DNA of 64,000 nt from the NCBI GenBank assembly GCA_024711025.1, contig JANJTP010000021.1, forward strand, positions 38,516-102,515. Direction: 5' to 3'. Shown one piece after another: positions 1-8,270 of the stretch. This DNA is from Solirubrobacteraceae bacterium. Lineage in GTDB: Bacteria > Actinomycetota > Thermoleophilia > Solirubrobacterales > Solirubrobacteraceae. Position 1 is the first letter of the stretch. Each line of letters begins with the position of its first letter. The position numbers and the translations under genes are program-made. The notes beneath the pieces are model-generated. The model saw only the letters and a program-made list of their open reading frames with translations. It did no database searches and had not been told where the DNA came from.

Positions 1-1
1 C

Positions 2-202
2 CACGAGGGCGAGGAGCACGGATTCGTCGTCGAGGGCCGCTTCGACCTGCAGATCGGCGACGAGTCGATCGTGCTGTACTCCGGCGACTCGATCGCCTAC
101 GACGCCCACGTCCCCCACCGGCTCAGCAATCCGACCGACCAGACCTCCCGCGGCGTCTGGATCGTCGACGCACGCCACGGGTCCCATGCCGACCATCACT
201 GA
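2..202 (+). CDS. Cupin-domain protein, C-terminal fragment (probable HTH-cupin regulator)
   Basis: This is the last 66 codons of a gene that begins before the window and stops at TGA 200-202. The visible part reads as the second half of a cupin beta-barrel: HEGEEHGFVVEGRFDLQIGD, then a Gly-Asp turn (YSGDSIAYDAHVPHRL) with a metal-type histidine, then a final strand. This layout is usual at the C terminus of XRE-family regulators that bind a small ligand in the cupin. The DNA-binding half is not visible, so a stand-alone cupin enzyme remains possible. It lies directly upstream of the polyamine-type ABC operon, so a regulatory role there is plausible but unproven. Confidence 0.75.
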   Translation, partial: HEGEEHGFVVEGRFDLQIGDESIVLYSGDSIAYDAHVPHRLSNPTDQTSRGVWIVDARHGSHADHH

Positions 203-213
203 CCGCCGATCGC

Positions 214-231
214 CCCGCGCGGTCGCGCGGG
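214..231 (+). terminator. Short hairpin after the cupin gene
   Basis: CCCGCGC at 214-220 pairs perfectly with GCGCGGG at 225-231 around a GGTC loop. It sits 12 bases past the stop codon. No T-tract follows, so termination is only suggested. Confidence 0.4.
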
Positions 232-496
232 TCTCTGCGAGTCAACGCCGCGTCGCGGTCGCCGGCCCCTGACGGCCTCGTAGCGGCGCACCGATCGACC
301 CGTTGGGCGGCCTTGCCCCGCCCTGTGGAGCCGAGCCGAGCGGACGACCGGGGACTCGTCGGATGCGCCGACCGGCCGCCGCATCCGCGTTCGCGGCCCC
401 GCGCCCCGTCCCGGGCCCGCCCCGAAGACCGGTCGAGCCCACCGGTCGCCGACCCTCCGGGAGAACCACGTGCCGTATCGTGGAGGTAAACTACGG

Positions 497-525
497 TTGA
501 CCCCTTCGTTTGTCAGCGCTAAACA
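497..525 (+). promoter_or_regulatory. Promoter of the polyamine-type ABC operon
   Basis: TTGACC (497-502) and TAAACA (520-525) are separated by 17 bases. The same two hexamers with the same spacing recur before the aldehyde dehydrogenase gene (6672-6700). Transcription would start near 532, leaving a leader of about 50 bases before the TTG start at 583. Confidence 0.55.
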
Positions 526-582
526 CTGCGCCGTGTGAATCTGGGTCGGTTCGTGGCCCCTGAGGAGAGAGGTAGGCACACA

Positions 583-1758
583 TTGGCAACGCCTGACAAG
601 TCCCGCGACGAGCGGGGCACTTCAGCGGACGCTCGCCTGACGCGGCGCTCCCTGATGCGCAAGTCCGGAGCCTCGGCGCTCACGGTCGCCGGGTTGCCGG
701 CGTTCCTCGCCGCCTGCGGCGGCGAGGACAAGGCCGCTACGACGAGCGGCTCGAGCACCACCAAGACGACCGCCGCCAAGCTCAGCGGCTCGATCACCGT
801 CGCCTCCTGGGGCGGCACGTACAACGACGACCTGCAGAAGTACTTCGGCGAGCCGTTCACGAAGAAGACCGGCGTGCAGGTCAAGTTCGTCGCGAACACC
901 TCGCTGGCGGGGCTCAAGCGCCAGGTCGCGGCCGGCAACGTGCAGTGGGACGTCGCCGAGCTGGCCGGATCGGACTACGCGATCGGCGTCAAGCAGAACG
1001 TCGGGTTCGAGCCGCTCGACTTCAACGTCATCGACAAGGCCAACATCCCGCCCTACGCCGTCGGCGACTACGGCATCCAGTATGCCTTCTTCACCTCGGT
1101 GATGAGCTGGGACAAGCGCCAGGTCAAGACGCCGCCGACCAGCTGGGCGGAGTTCTTCGACGCCGGCAAGTACCCCGTCAAGCGCTCGCTGTACGACGCG
1201 ATCTACGACAGCTTCATCCTCGAGTTCGCGCTGATGGCGGACGGCGTGCCGCGCGAGAGCATCTACCCGATCGACGTCGACCGGGCGCTCAAGTCGCTCG
1301 AGCGGCTGCCGGCCGACAAGATGCTCTGGTACTCGACCAACGCCCAGGTCATCCAGCAGCTCAGCGACAAGGAGTCCGGCCTCGGAATGGCGTACACGCG
1401 GCGCGTGATCGAAGCGGTCAACGGCGGCATCCCGCTCGACTACACGACGACGGACGGTGGGGCGCTCGGCGACTACTTCGTCGTCCCCAAGGGGGCGAAG
1501 AACCGCGACGCGGCGATGGCGTTCATCGGCTTCATCTGCTCCGACGTCGACGCGGCCGCGGCGTTCATGAAGACGAGCTATTACGGCGTCTCCAACCTGA
1601 AGGCCGTCGAGTCCCTGCCGGCCGACGTCAAGTCGCAGATCCCCACGAGTCCGGAGATGCAGGAGAAGATCCTGATGCGCGACGACAAGTGGTGGGCCGA
1701 CAACCTCGAGGCCGTGACCCAGAAGTTCCAGGCCTGGCAGGCCAAGTACAAGAGCTGA
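583..1758 (+). CDS. Spermidine/putrescine-type ABC transporter substrate-binding lipoprotein
   Basis: This is the extracellular solute-binding protein (391 aa) of a PotABCD-like importer. The N terminus has a twin-arginine motif (TRRSLMRKSG), a hydrophobic stretch and a lipobox ending LAAC, so it is probably a Tat-exported lipoprotein. The mature part starts with a spacer rich in Thr, Ser and Lys, then GSITVASWGGTYNDDLQKYF, typical of the PotD/SBP_bac_8 family. I chose TTG 583 because GAGGAGAGAGGT lies about 10 bases upstream; an in-frame GTG at 535 has no such site and would add 16 residues ahead of the signal. Both permeases and the ATPase follow directly. Family and context support a cationic amine ligand, but the sequence does not fix it. 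Confidence 0.9.
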   Translation: MATPDKSRDERGTSADARLTRRSLMRKSGASALTVAGLPAFLAACGGEDKAATTSGSSTTKTTAAKLSGSITVASWGGTYNDDLQKYFGEPFTKKTGVQVKFVANTSLAGLKRQVAAGNVQWDVAELAGSDYAIGVKQNVGFEPLDFNVIDKANIPPYAVGDYGIQYAFFTSVMSWDKRQVKTPPTSWAEFFDAGKYPVKRSLYDAIYDSFILEFALMADGVPRESIYPIDVDRALKSLERLPADKMLWYSTNAQVIQQLSDKESGLGMAYTRRVIEAVNGGIPLDYTTTDGGALGDYFVVPKGAKNRDAAMAFIGFICSDVDAAAAFMKTSYYGVSNLKAVESLPADVKSQIPTSPEMQEKILMRDDKWWADNLEAVTQKFQAWQAKYKS

Positions 1759-1763
1759 GGGCT

Positions 1764-2597
1764 GTGCGCTCTTTCCTGAGCACGCGACTGGGAGGACGGC
1801 GACTGCTCGTCCTCCCAGTAGTCGTCTTCTTCGGCCTGATGCTGGTGTGGCCGCTCGTCGAGCTGCTCCAGGCGGCGATCCAGGGCGGCGGCACCAGCTT
1901 CGACAAGCTGCAGAACAACCCGACGACCGGGCTGATCGTCAAGAACACCCTCGTGATCAGCGCGTGGACGATGCTGATCGTCGTCGTCCTCGGCTACTTC
2001 CTGGCGTTCTGCGCCTGGCGCGCCAAGGGCGCCCAGCGGGCGCTGATCATCGCGTTCGTGCTGCTTCCCTTCTGGACCGGGGTGCTCGTCAAGAACTTCG
2101 CCTGGACGATCATCCTGCAGGAGCACGGCGTCGTGAACACCGTGCTCAAGTCGCTGCACATCATCGACGACCCCCTGACGCTGCTGCACAACCGCTTCGC
2201 CGTCATCGTGGGCATGGCCCACTACTGCCTTCCGTACGCGTTCTTCCCGATCTTCGCGGTGATGATCCCGCTCGACCCGCGCATCGAGCGCGCCGCCGAG
2301 AGCCTCGGCGCCAGCCGCTGGCGGCTCGCGCGCCACGTGATCTTCCCGCTCACGTTCTCGGGGATCCTGGCCTCGGCGCTGCTCACGTTCATCATCTCCG
2401 CCGGCTTCTTCATCACGCCGGTCATCCTCGGCAGCCCGAGCGATCGGATGATCGCCAACATGATCGACCAGTACCAAAGCCAGTTCGTCGACCTCAACAC
2501 GGCGTCGCTGCTCGCGATGCTCGTCACGGCGGCCTTCTCGGTGCTCGTCCTCCTCTACAACCGGGTTCCGAAGGAGGGGCAATATGGCAATCTCTGA
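1764..2597 (+). CDS. ABC transporter permease (PotB-like)
   Basis: This 277-aa inner-membrane permease has about six hydrophobic segments. It carries the EAA-type loop that docks the ATPase (AAESLGASRWRLARHVIFPL, around residues 175-195). The first membrane segment follows a short basic N terminus (VRSFLSTRLGGRRLLVLPVV). The start is GTG 1764, five bases after the binding-protein stop; the frame upstream of it is only the shadow of that gene. The 3' end overlaps the next permease by 14 bases, which suggests coupled translation. With its neighbour it forms the heterodimeric channel of the polyamine-type importer. Confidence 0.9.
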   Translation: MRSFLSTRLGGRRLLVLPVVVFFGLMLVWPLVELLQAAIQGGGTSFDKLQNNPTTGLIVKNTLVISAWTMLIVVVLGYFLAFCAWRAKGAQRALIIAFVLLPFWTGVLVKNFAWTIILQEHGVVNTVLKSLHIIDDPLTLLHNRFAVIVGMAHYCLPYAFFPIFAVMIPLDPRIERAAESLGASRWRLARHVIFPLTFSGILASALLTFIISAGFFITPVILGSPSDRMIANMIDQYQSQFVDLNTASLLAMLVTAAFSVLVLLYNRVPKEGQYGNL

Positions 2598-3495
2598 GGC
2601 GGCCCCCGAGCTGGCCGGGACCCGGCCCCGGACGCTCTCCGTGAACTGGACGAAGATCGTGATGTGGGTGGCGCTCGCCCCGGTCTTCGTCTACCTGGTG
2701 CTGCCGTCGCTCATCGTCATCCCGATCGCGTTCACGTCGTCGAAGGTGATCGAGTGGCCGCCGCCCAGCCTCTCGCTCGACACGTTCGGCAAGTTCTTCG
2801 CGGACGACGCATGGACATCCGCGATAGCGAGCTCGTTCCTGATCGCGCTGATCGTGATGGTCGTCGCCACGATCGTCGGCACGCTGGCGGCGATCGGCCT
2901 GTCCGGCAAGCCCTTCCTCGGCCGCGGCGTGCTGGTCGGCGTCATCCTGATGCCGCTGGCGATCCCCGTCGTCGTCCTCGGGCTGGGCGACTTCGCCTTC
3001 CTCGCCCGCGCCGGCCGGATGCTGAACGGGCTCCAGCTCGTCGGCACGCGGCCCGGCATCGCCGTCGCGCAGAGCGTGCTCGCGGTGCCGTTCGTCTACG
3101 TCGTGATGTCGGCGGCGCTCGCCGGCCTCAACCCCCAGCTCGTGCGCTCCGCGCAGAGCCTCGGCGCCGGCACGTGGTCGCTCTTCCTCCACGTCTACTT
3201 CCCGGCCGTCAAGATGGGGCTCATCGCCAGCGCGCTGTTCGCCTTCATCGTCTCGTTCGACGAGCCGGTCGTGGCGTACTTCCTCCAGGGCCCGGACGCG
3301 ATGACGCTCCCCGTCAAGATGTACACGGACATCCAGTACAACCTGACGCCGCTCATCGCCGTCTCATCGACGATCCTCCTCGCCGTCTCGACGACGATCT
3401 TCGTCGCGCTGATGCTCTTCGTCGGTCGGCGCTCAAAGGCCGTGCCGCTCCCCGGCGCGGCGATTCCCACGACCTCTTCCTCATCGGGGAACTGA
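2584..3495 (+). CDS. ABC transporter permease (PotC-like)
   Basis: This second channel subunit has 303 aa. Its ATG at 2584 follows GAAGGAGGGG and lies inside the end of the first permease gene. It is predicted to have six membrane spans and has an EAA loop (RSAQSLGAGTWSLFLHVYFP, around residue 190). The N-terminal 25 residues are polar and cytoplasmic, as usual in the PotC/YdcV group. SFDEPVVAYFL after the loop is a family hallmark. The ATPase gene starts two bases downstream. Confidence 0.9.
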   Translation: MAISEAAPELAGTRPRTLSVNWTKIVMWVALAPVFVYLVLPSLIVIPIAFTSSKVIEWPPPSLSLDTFGKFFADDAWTSAIASSFLIALIVMVVATIVGTLAAIGLSGKPFLGRGVLVGVILMPLAIPVVVLGLGDFAFLARAGRMLNGLQLVGTRPGIAVAQSVLAVPFVYVVMSAALAGLNPQLVRSAQSLGAGTWSLFLHVYFPAVKMGLIASALFAFIVSFDEPVVAYFLQGPDAMTLPVKMYTDIQYNLTPLIAVSSTILLAVSTTIFVALMLFVGRRSKAVPLPGAAIPTTSSSSGN

Positions 3496-3497
3496 AT

Positions 3498-4637
3498 ATG
3501 ACCAAGACCGAGACCGCCGAGTCGCCGACGAAGCGACCTCAGACAGCTGGTGACGAAGTGCCGGCGATCGAAGGCCGCCACCTGTCCAAGTCCTACGACG
3601 GCCCCCTCGTGCTGGACGACGTCAGCTTCGCCGTCCAGCACGGCGAGTTCGTGACGCTGCTCGGGCCGAGCGGCTCGGGCAAGACGACGACGATGATGAT
3701 GGTCGCCGGGTTCGAGCGCCCCACCTCCGGTGACATCCTCGTGGAGGGCAAGTCGGTGATCGGAGTGCCGCCCAAGCGGCGGAACCTCGGCATCGTCTTC
3801 CAGAGCTACGCGCTCTTCCCGCATATGACCGTCGTCGACAACGTGGCGTTCGCGCTGATGCTGCGCGGCATGGAGAAGAAGGAGCGCCGCAGGCGTGCCG
3901 GCGAGATGCTCGAGCGCGTCGGCCTCGGGCAGTTCGCCGACCGCAAGCCGGGACAGCTCTCGGGCGGTCAGCAGCAGCGAGTGGCCGTCGCACGCGCCCT
4001 TGTGTTCGATCCTGACGCGCTGCTGTTCGACGAGCCCCTCGGTGCGCTCGACAAGCGCCTGCGCGATCAGCTCCAGGTGGAGATCAAGGAGATCCACCAG
4101 CGGATGAACATCTCCGTGCTCTACGTGACGCACGACCAGTCCGAGGCGATGATGATGTCCGACCGCATCGCGGTCATGCGGGACGGCCGCATCGAGCAGA
4201 TCGGCAGTCCCGAGGACCTCTACTCGCACCCTGCGACCGCCTTCGTCGCGACGTTCCTCGGTGAGACGAACCTGCTTCCGTGCTCGATCACCGGCCGCAG
4301 CGGCGAGTACGCGACGGTCACCCTCGAGGACGGAGGTCGCGCCGAAGCCCACCTCGGCGCCTCGGCACGCAGTCACCAAGGCGACTGCGTGCTGTCGGTC
4401 CGCCCGGAGCGGGTGCAGATCGTCACCGACGGCGAGACGGCCGACTGCCGGATCTCCGGTACGCTTCGCGACCACACGTACCTCGGCTCGATGCACCGGC
4501 TGACGGTCGACGCGCTCGGGCGCGACATGGTGCTCACGCTCCCCGACAGCGCGGAGCTCCCATCTGTCCGGCCCGGCGATCAGGTGAAGCTGGGCTGGAG
4601 TCGGGCCGACGCCCAGATCCTCGCCAAGGAGGCCTAG
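3498..4637 (+). CDS. Spermidine/putrescine-type ABC transporter ATP-binding protein (PotA-like)
   Basis: This 379-aa ATPase energises the importer. It shows Walker A GPSGSGKTT (residues 56-64), the Q-loop FQSYALFPHMTV, the ABC signature LSGGQQQR near residue 154, Walker B LLFDEP near 175, and the H-loop VTHDQSEA. A C-terminal TOBE-type region of about 90 residues (VLSVRPERVQI) is typical of the PotA/CUT1 group. The start ATG 3498 is two bases after the PotC stop. The N terminus is about 20 residues longer than usual. It is the fourth gene of a complete importer operon. Confidence 0.92.
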   Translation: MTKTETAESPTKRPQTAGDEVPAIEGRHLSKSYDGPLVLDDVSFAVQHGEFVTLLGPSGSGKTTTMMMVAGFERPTSGDILVEGKSVIGVPPKRRNLGIVFQSYALFPHMTVVDNVAFALMLRGMEKKERRRRAGEMLERVGLGQFADRKPGQLSGGQQQRVAVARALVFDPDALLFDEPLGALDKRLRDQLQVEIKEIHQRMNISVLYVTHDQSEAMMMSDRIAVMRDGRIEQIGSPEDLYSHPATAFVATFLGETNLLPCSITGRSGEYATVTLEDGGRAEAHLGASARSHQGDCVLSVRPERVQIVTDGETADCRISGTLRDHTYLGSMHRLTVDALGRDMVLTLPDSAELPSVRPGDQVKLGWSRADAQILAKEA

Positions 4638-4643
4638 CCCCGT

Positions 4644-5309
4644 ATGAAGCTCACGAACGCAGTTCCCATCGACGTTCCCGCGGACGATCTCTTCGAGTTC
4701 GTCTCGGACATCGAGCGCGTCGCGCCGTGCCTCCCCGGAGCACGGATCGACGGACGCGACGGCGACGACTACCTCGGATCGATGAAGGTGAAGGTCGGCC
4801 CGATCGTCGTCTCCTACAAGGGGATCCTGCGGTTCGAGGAGCTCGACGCCACCGGCCGCCGCGCGGTCATGAGCGCCCAGGCCGACGAGGTCAGCGGCAC
4901 GGGCGCCGCGAACGCCCGGATCATCACCGCTATCGAGCAGGTCGAGCAGGGAAGCCTGATGCACCTCGACACGGACCTCGAGGTCCGTGGGCGCGCGGCG
5001 CAGTTCGGGCAGGGGACCATCCAGAAGATCTCCGAGCGGATGATCAAGCAGTTCGCCGACAACATCGAGAGCCGCGCCCGCGCGGCCGCTCCGGAGGCGG
5101 CCGCCGAGGCCGTCGCAGCCGCCGTGCCGGCGGCGGAGGGCGAGGCCCCCCCGCGCCCCGCGCCGGAGCCGGCCGCCGAGCCGGAGGCGCTCAACGCGTT
5201 CGACCTGCTCCTCAGTCCCGAAGCCAAGCGCTGGGTGACGCTCGGCGCGATCGGTTTCGTCGGGCTGCTGCTCGGCCTCCTGCTCGGCCGCGCCCGCTCC
5301 GGTCGCTAG
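4644..5309 (+). CDS. CoxG-like SRPBCC protein with C-terminal membrane anchor
   Basis: Residues 1 to about 150 match the CoxG / CO-dehydrogenase subunit G branch of the SRPBCC fold (MKLTNAVPIDVPADDLFEFV, LPGARIDG, VKVGPIVVSYKGILRF). An Ala/Pro/Glu-rich linker of about 50 residues follows, then one membrane span near the end (WVTLGAIGFVGLLLGLLLGR), giving a tail-anchored layout. CoxG proteins assist maturation or membrane docking of molybdenum hydroxylases. No such hydroxylase lies in the first 20 kb, which makes the position odd. It begins six bases after the ABC ATPase, so it is probably co-transcribed. A second CoxG paralogue lies at 40.3 kb. Confidence 0.8.
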   Translation: MKLTNAVPIDVPADDLFEFVSDIERVAPCLPGARIDGRDGDDYLGSMKVKVGPIVVSYKGILRFEELDATGRRAVMSAQADEVSGTGAANARIITAIEQVEQGSLMHLDTDLEVRGRAAQFGQGTIQKISERMIKQFADNIESRARAAAPEAAAEAVAAAVPAAEGEAPPRPAPEPAAEPEALNAFDLLLSPEAKRWVTLGAIGFVGLLLGLLLGRARSGR

Positions 5310-5345
5310 CCGCGACCGAGCCGCGCCTCGCATGAGCCGGGCCAG

Positions 5346-6629
5346 ATGAGTGACTTCGCCGCCCTGGTCCGGCGCCAGCTCGCCGCTGACCTGCGTGCCC
5401 TGCCGGCCCGGGTGCGCGGCGCCGGCGGCACGCAGCAGCGACTCGGCCCGCTGCGGACGATCGCGGACGTGCGCGGCGCGGCGCGGCGCGCCCTCCCCCG
5501 CGCCGTCTTCGACTTCGTAGACGGAGCGGCGAACGACGAGCTTGCGATGCGCCGCAACCGCGCCGCCTTCGAGGAGCTGGCGCTGCATCCGCGGTTCCTG
5601 GTCGACGTGTCGTCGGTCGACACCCGGACCAGCGTGCTCGGCAGCGCCGTGCCGTCGCCGCTGCTCGGCGCGCCGACCGGGCTGTCGGGTCTCGTGCATC
5701 CCGGTGGCGAGGCTGCGCTCGCGCGCGCCGTCCAGCGAGACGGCTCGCTCTACGTGCTCTCGGGAATGGCCTCCTACTCGATCGAGGAGGTCGCCGAGGC
5801 CGCTTCGGGCCTGCGCTGGTTCCAGCTCTACGTCTGGAAGGACCGCGGCTTCGTGCGCGATCTGCTCAGGCGAGCCGCGGACGCCGGCTACCGGGCGCTC
5901 GTCGTCACGGTCGACGCGCCGCGATCGGGCGCCCGCGAGCGCGACGTGCGCAACGGGTTCAGTCTCCCGCCCCGGATCACGCTGCGCTCGCTGCTCGACG
6001 GCGCGCTGCATCCGCGCTGGTCGGCCGGCTTCGTACGCCACTCGAGGTTCGTGCTGGCCAACACCCCGCCGCGCCTCGAGCCCGGCGACGGCGGACAGGA
6101 CCCGCTGGCGCTCGTCGAGTACTTCGCCAGCCAGTTCGATGCGAGCGTGACCTGGACCGACCTGAGCTGGCTGCGCGAGCAGTGGCCGGGGCCGCTCGTC
6201 GTCAAGGGACTGATGCGCGGCGACGATGCGCTGTCCGCAGTCGAGGCCGGAGCGGACGCGATCTGGGTCTCCAACCACGGGGGGCGCCAGCTTGACGACG
6301 CGCCGTCCGCGCTCAGCGCGCTGCCCGCCGTCGCAGACGCCGTCGGCACTCGCGCCGAGGTCTACTTCGACAGCGGCATCAGACGTGGCAGCGACGTGAT
6401 CAAGGCGCTGGCGCTCGGCGCACGCGCGTGCTTCGTCGGCCGGCCGCTGCTCTACGGCCTGGCCGTCGCCGGCGAGGAGGGAGCCCACCACGCCTTCCGG
6501 CTGCTGAGGCGCGAGCTCGAGCTCACACTCGCTCTGACGGGCTGCGCCTCGGTCGCCGACCTGCCCTCGGCGTCGCTGCTGAGCCCGGGCTCGGGCGGGC
6601 GCGCGTCGTCGCCGGCCGAGGCGTCCTAG
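5346..6629 (+). CDS. FMN-dependent alpha-hydroxyacid oxidizing protein
   Basis: This 427-aa TIM-barrel flavoenzyme belongs to the lactate oxidase / lactate 2-monooxygenase / glycolate oxidase family, which oxidises 2-hydroxyacids to 2-oxoacids. The active-site motif SNHGGRQLDD with the catalytic His is near residue 310. The C-terminal FMN phosphate motif is VYFDSGIRRGSDVIKALALG. The N-terminal segment (RRALPRAVFDFVDGAANDE) fits the usual flavin-binding start. The length is nearer the monooxygenase branch than short lactate oxidases. It follows the CoxG-like gene by 36 bases, so it may be the last gene of the ABC operon. The substrate is not evident. Confidence 0.85.
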   Translation: MSDFAALVRRQLAADLRALPARVRGAGGTQQRLGPLRTIADVRGAARRALPRAVFDFVDGAANDELAMRRNRAAFEELALHPRFLVDVSSVDTRTSVLGSAVPSPLLGAPTGLSGLVHPGGEAALARAVQRDGSLYVLSGMASYSIEEVAEAASGLRWFQLYVWKDRGFVRDLLRRAADAGYRALVVTVDAPRSGARERDVRNGFSLPPRITLRSLLDGALHPRWSAGFVRHSRFVLANTPPRLEPGDGGQDPLALVEYFASQFDASVTWTDLSWLREQWPGPLVVKGLMRGDDALSAVEAGADAIWVSNHGGRQLDDAPSALSALPAVADAVGTRAEVYFDSGIRRGSDVIKALALGARACFVGRPLLYGLAVAGEEGAHHAFRLLRRELELTLALTGCASVADLPSASLLSPGSGGRASSPAEAS

Positions 6630-6671
6630 GGCCGCCCAGAGCGCCGCTCTCGACCGATCGACGTGACCGGC

Positions 6672-6700
6672 TTGACCGAGACGTTCAGCCTTAGTAAACA
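6672..6700 (+). promoter_or_regulatory. Promoter before the aldehyde dehydrogenase gene
   Basis: TTGACC (6672-6677), a 17-base spacer and TAAACA (6695-6700) repeat exactly the hexamers and spacing at 497-525. Similar bases (CGTT, TCAGC) lie in both spacers. The expected transcription start is about 55 bases before the ATG. Confidence 0.55.
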
Positions 6701-6765
6701 ATGCCCTGGAGCTTGATCGCCCACCCGATGTGGGTGTGGCCAGGTACTCGACCACCGGAGGAATG

Positions 6766-8268
6766 ATGGCCCAGCCGACGCACACCTACGACGAGTGGCG
6801 CACGCAGGCGACCACGCTGCAGCCGCGGACCCAGGCTTTCATCGATGGCGAGTACGTCGATGCCGCCGACGGCGCCACGTTCGACTGCATCAGCCCGGTC
6901 ACCGGTCGCTCGCTGGGTGCGATCGCGGCGTGCGGCTCCGTCGACGTCGACGTCGCCGTGCGGGCTGCGCGTCGCGCCTTCGACGACGGCGAGTGGTCGC
7001 GCGCCGCGCCGGATGAGCGCAAGCGCGTCCTGCTCGCGCTCGCCGATCTGATCGACGCGCACAACGACGAGCTGGCGCTGATGGAGTCGCTGGACATGGG
7101 CAAGCTCGTCGAGGACGCGGCGACGGTCGACATCCCGGGATCGGCGGCGTGCTTCCGCTGGTATGCCGAGGCGGCCGACAAGGTCTACGGCGAGATCGCG
7201 CCCACAGGCCCGGGCGACCTGGCACTCGTCACACGCGAGCCGGTCGGAGTCGTCGGCGCGGTCGTTCCCTGGAACTACCCGCTGGACATCGCCGTCTGGA
7301 AGCTCGCCCCGGCGCTGGTCACGGGCAACAGCGTCGTGCTCAAGCCCGCCGAGCAGTCTCCGCTGACGGCGCTGCGACTCGCCGAGCTGGCCGCCGAGGC
7401 CGGCATTCCGGCGGGTGTCCTCAACGTCGTCCCCGGCATGGGCGAGACCGCCGGCCGCGCGCTGGGCCTGCACCCGGACGTCGACTGCGTCGCGTTCACC
7501 GGCTCGACGGCCGTCGGCAAGCTCTTCCAGCAATACGCCGGCCAGTCGAACATGAAGCAGGTCTGGCTCGAGTGCGGCGGAAAGAGCCCCAACCTCGTGT
7601 TCGCCGACGTCGACGACCTCGATGCCGCGGCCGACATGGCCTGCATGGGCATTTTCTACAACCAAGGCGAGGTCTGCTCGGCCAACTCGCGGCTGCTCGT
7701 CGACCGCCGGATCAAGGACGATCTCCTGGCGCGGCTCGTCGAGCGTGCCAAGGCGATCCGGCTCGGCGATCCGCTGAACCCCGACAACACGATGGGCGCC
7801 ATGGTCGACGGGCACCACACCGGCCGCGTCATGGAGCACATCGAGCGCGCCCGCGGGCACGCCGTGCTCGTCACCGGCGGCGAGCGAGTCTCGGTCGACG
7901 GCTCGGACTGCTACGTGCGGCCGACGATCTTCGACGATGCCCGCAACGACACGCCGCTCGGCGCCGAGGAGATATTCGGGCCGGTGCTGGCCGTCATCCC
8001 GTTCGACGACGAGGCCGAGGCGGTGCGGATCGCGAACGCCACGCCGTACGGACTGGCCGCGTCGGTCTGGACCTCCGACCTCGGACGGGCACACCGCGTC
8101 GCCGCGTCGCTGCGTGCGGGCACCGTCTCGGTCAACACGATGGACGCGCTGAGCTTCGCGACCCCGTTCGGCGGGTTCAAGCAGTCCGGCAACGGTCGCG
8201 ACCTGTCGCTCCACGCGCTCGACAAGTACACGGCGCTCAAGACCACCTGGATCAAGTACGGAGCGTGA
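6766..8268 (+). CDS. NAD(P)-dependent aldehyde dehydrogenase (amine-derived aldehyde type)
   Basis: This 500-aa ALDH has all the family marks: the proline-tryptophan pair in VVPWNYPLDIAVWKLAPAL, the nucleotide-binding turn FTGSTAVGK, the general-base Glu in LECGGKSPN, the nucleophilic Cys in NQGEVCSAN, and the C-terminal FGGFKQSGNGRD. It is closest in feel to gamma-aminobutyraldehyde or guanidinobutyraldehyde dehydrogenases (PuuC/KauB-like). GGAGG at 6757-6761 precedes two adjacent ATG codons (6763, 6766); I chose the second for spacing. The next gene overlaps or abuts the stop codon. Together with the upstream polyamine-type importer it suggests oxidation of amine-derived aldehydes. Confidence 0.88.
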   Translation: MAQPTHTYDEWRTQATTLQPRTQAFIDGEYVDAADGATFDCISPVTGRSLGAIAACGSVDVDVAVRAARRAFDDGEWSRAAPDERKRVLLALADLIDAHNDELALMESLDMGKLVEDAATVDIPGSAACFRWYAEAADKVYGEIAPTGPGDLALVTREPVGVVGAVVPWNYPLDIAVWKLAPALVTGNSVVLKPAEQSPLTALRLAELAAEAGIPAGVLNVVPGMGETAGRALGLHPDVDCVAFTGSTAVGKLFQQYAGQSNMKQVWLECGGKSPNLVFADVDDLDAAADMACMGIFYNQGEVCSANSRLLVDRRIKDDLLARLVERAKAIRLGDPLNPDNTMGAMVDGHHTGRVMEHIERARGHAVLVTGGERVSVDGSDCYVRPTIFDDARNDTPLGAEEIFGPVLAVIPFDDEAEAVRIANATPYGLAASVWTSDLGRAHRVAASLRAGTVSVNTMDALSFATPFGGFKQSGNGRDLSLHALDKYTALKTTWIKYGA

Positions 8269-8270
8269 TC

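Larger units (their letters stand above)
203..582. other. Intergenic region without a gene
   Basis: I see no convincing coding frame in these 380 bases. They hold a short GC hairpin just after the cupin gene and a good promoter near the right end, described separately. The middle is GC-rich sequence with no recognisable element. Confidence 0.6.

Noticed and set aside
203..534. Small open frames on both strands (65 to 127 codons)
   Set aside because: They have Arg/Pro/Gly-rich low-complexity translations with no ribosome site, and the region contains a hairpin and promoter instead.
3195..6785. Open frame of 1196 codons on the minus strand
   Set aside because: It lies antisense to the permease, ATPase, CoxG and oxidase genes. 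Its composition (Arg, Glu, His, Asp-rich with no motifs) is the usual shadow of a GC-rich gene frame.
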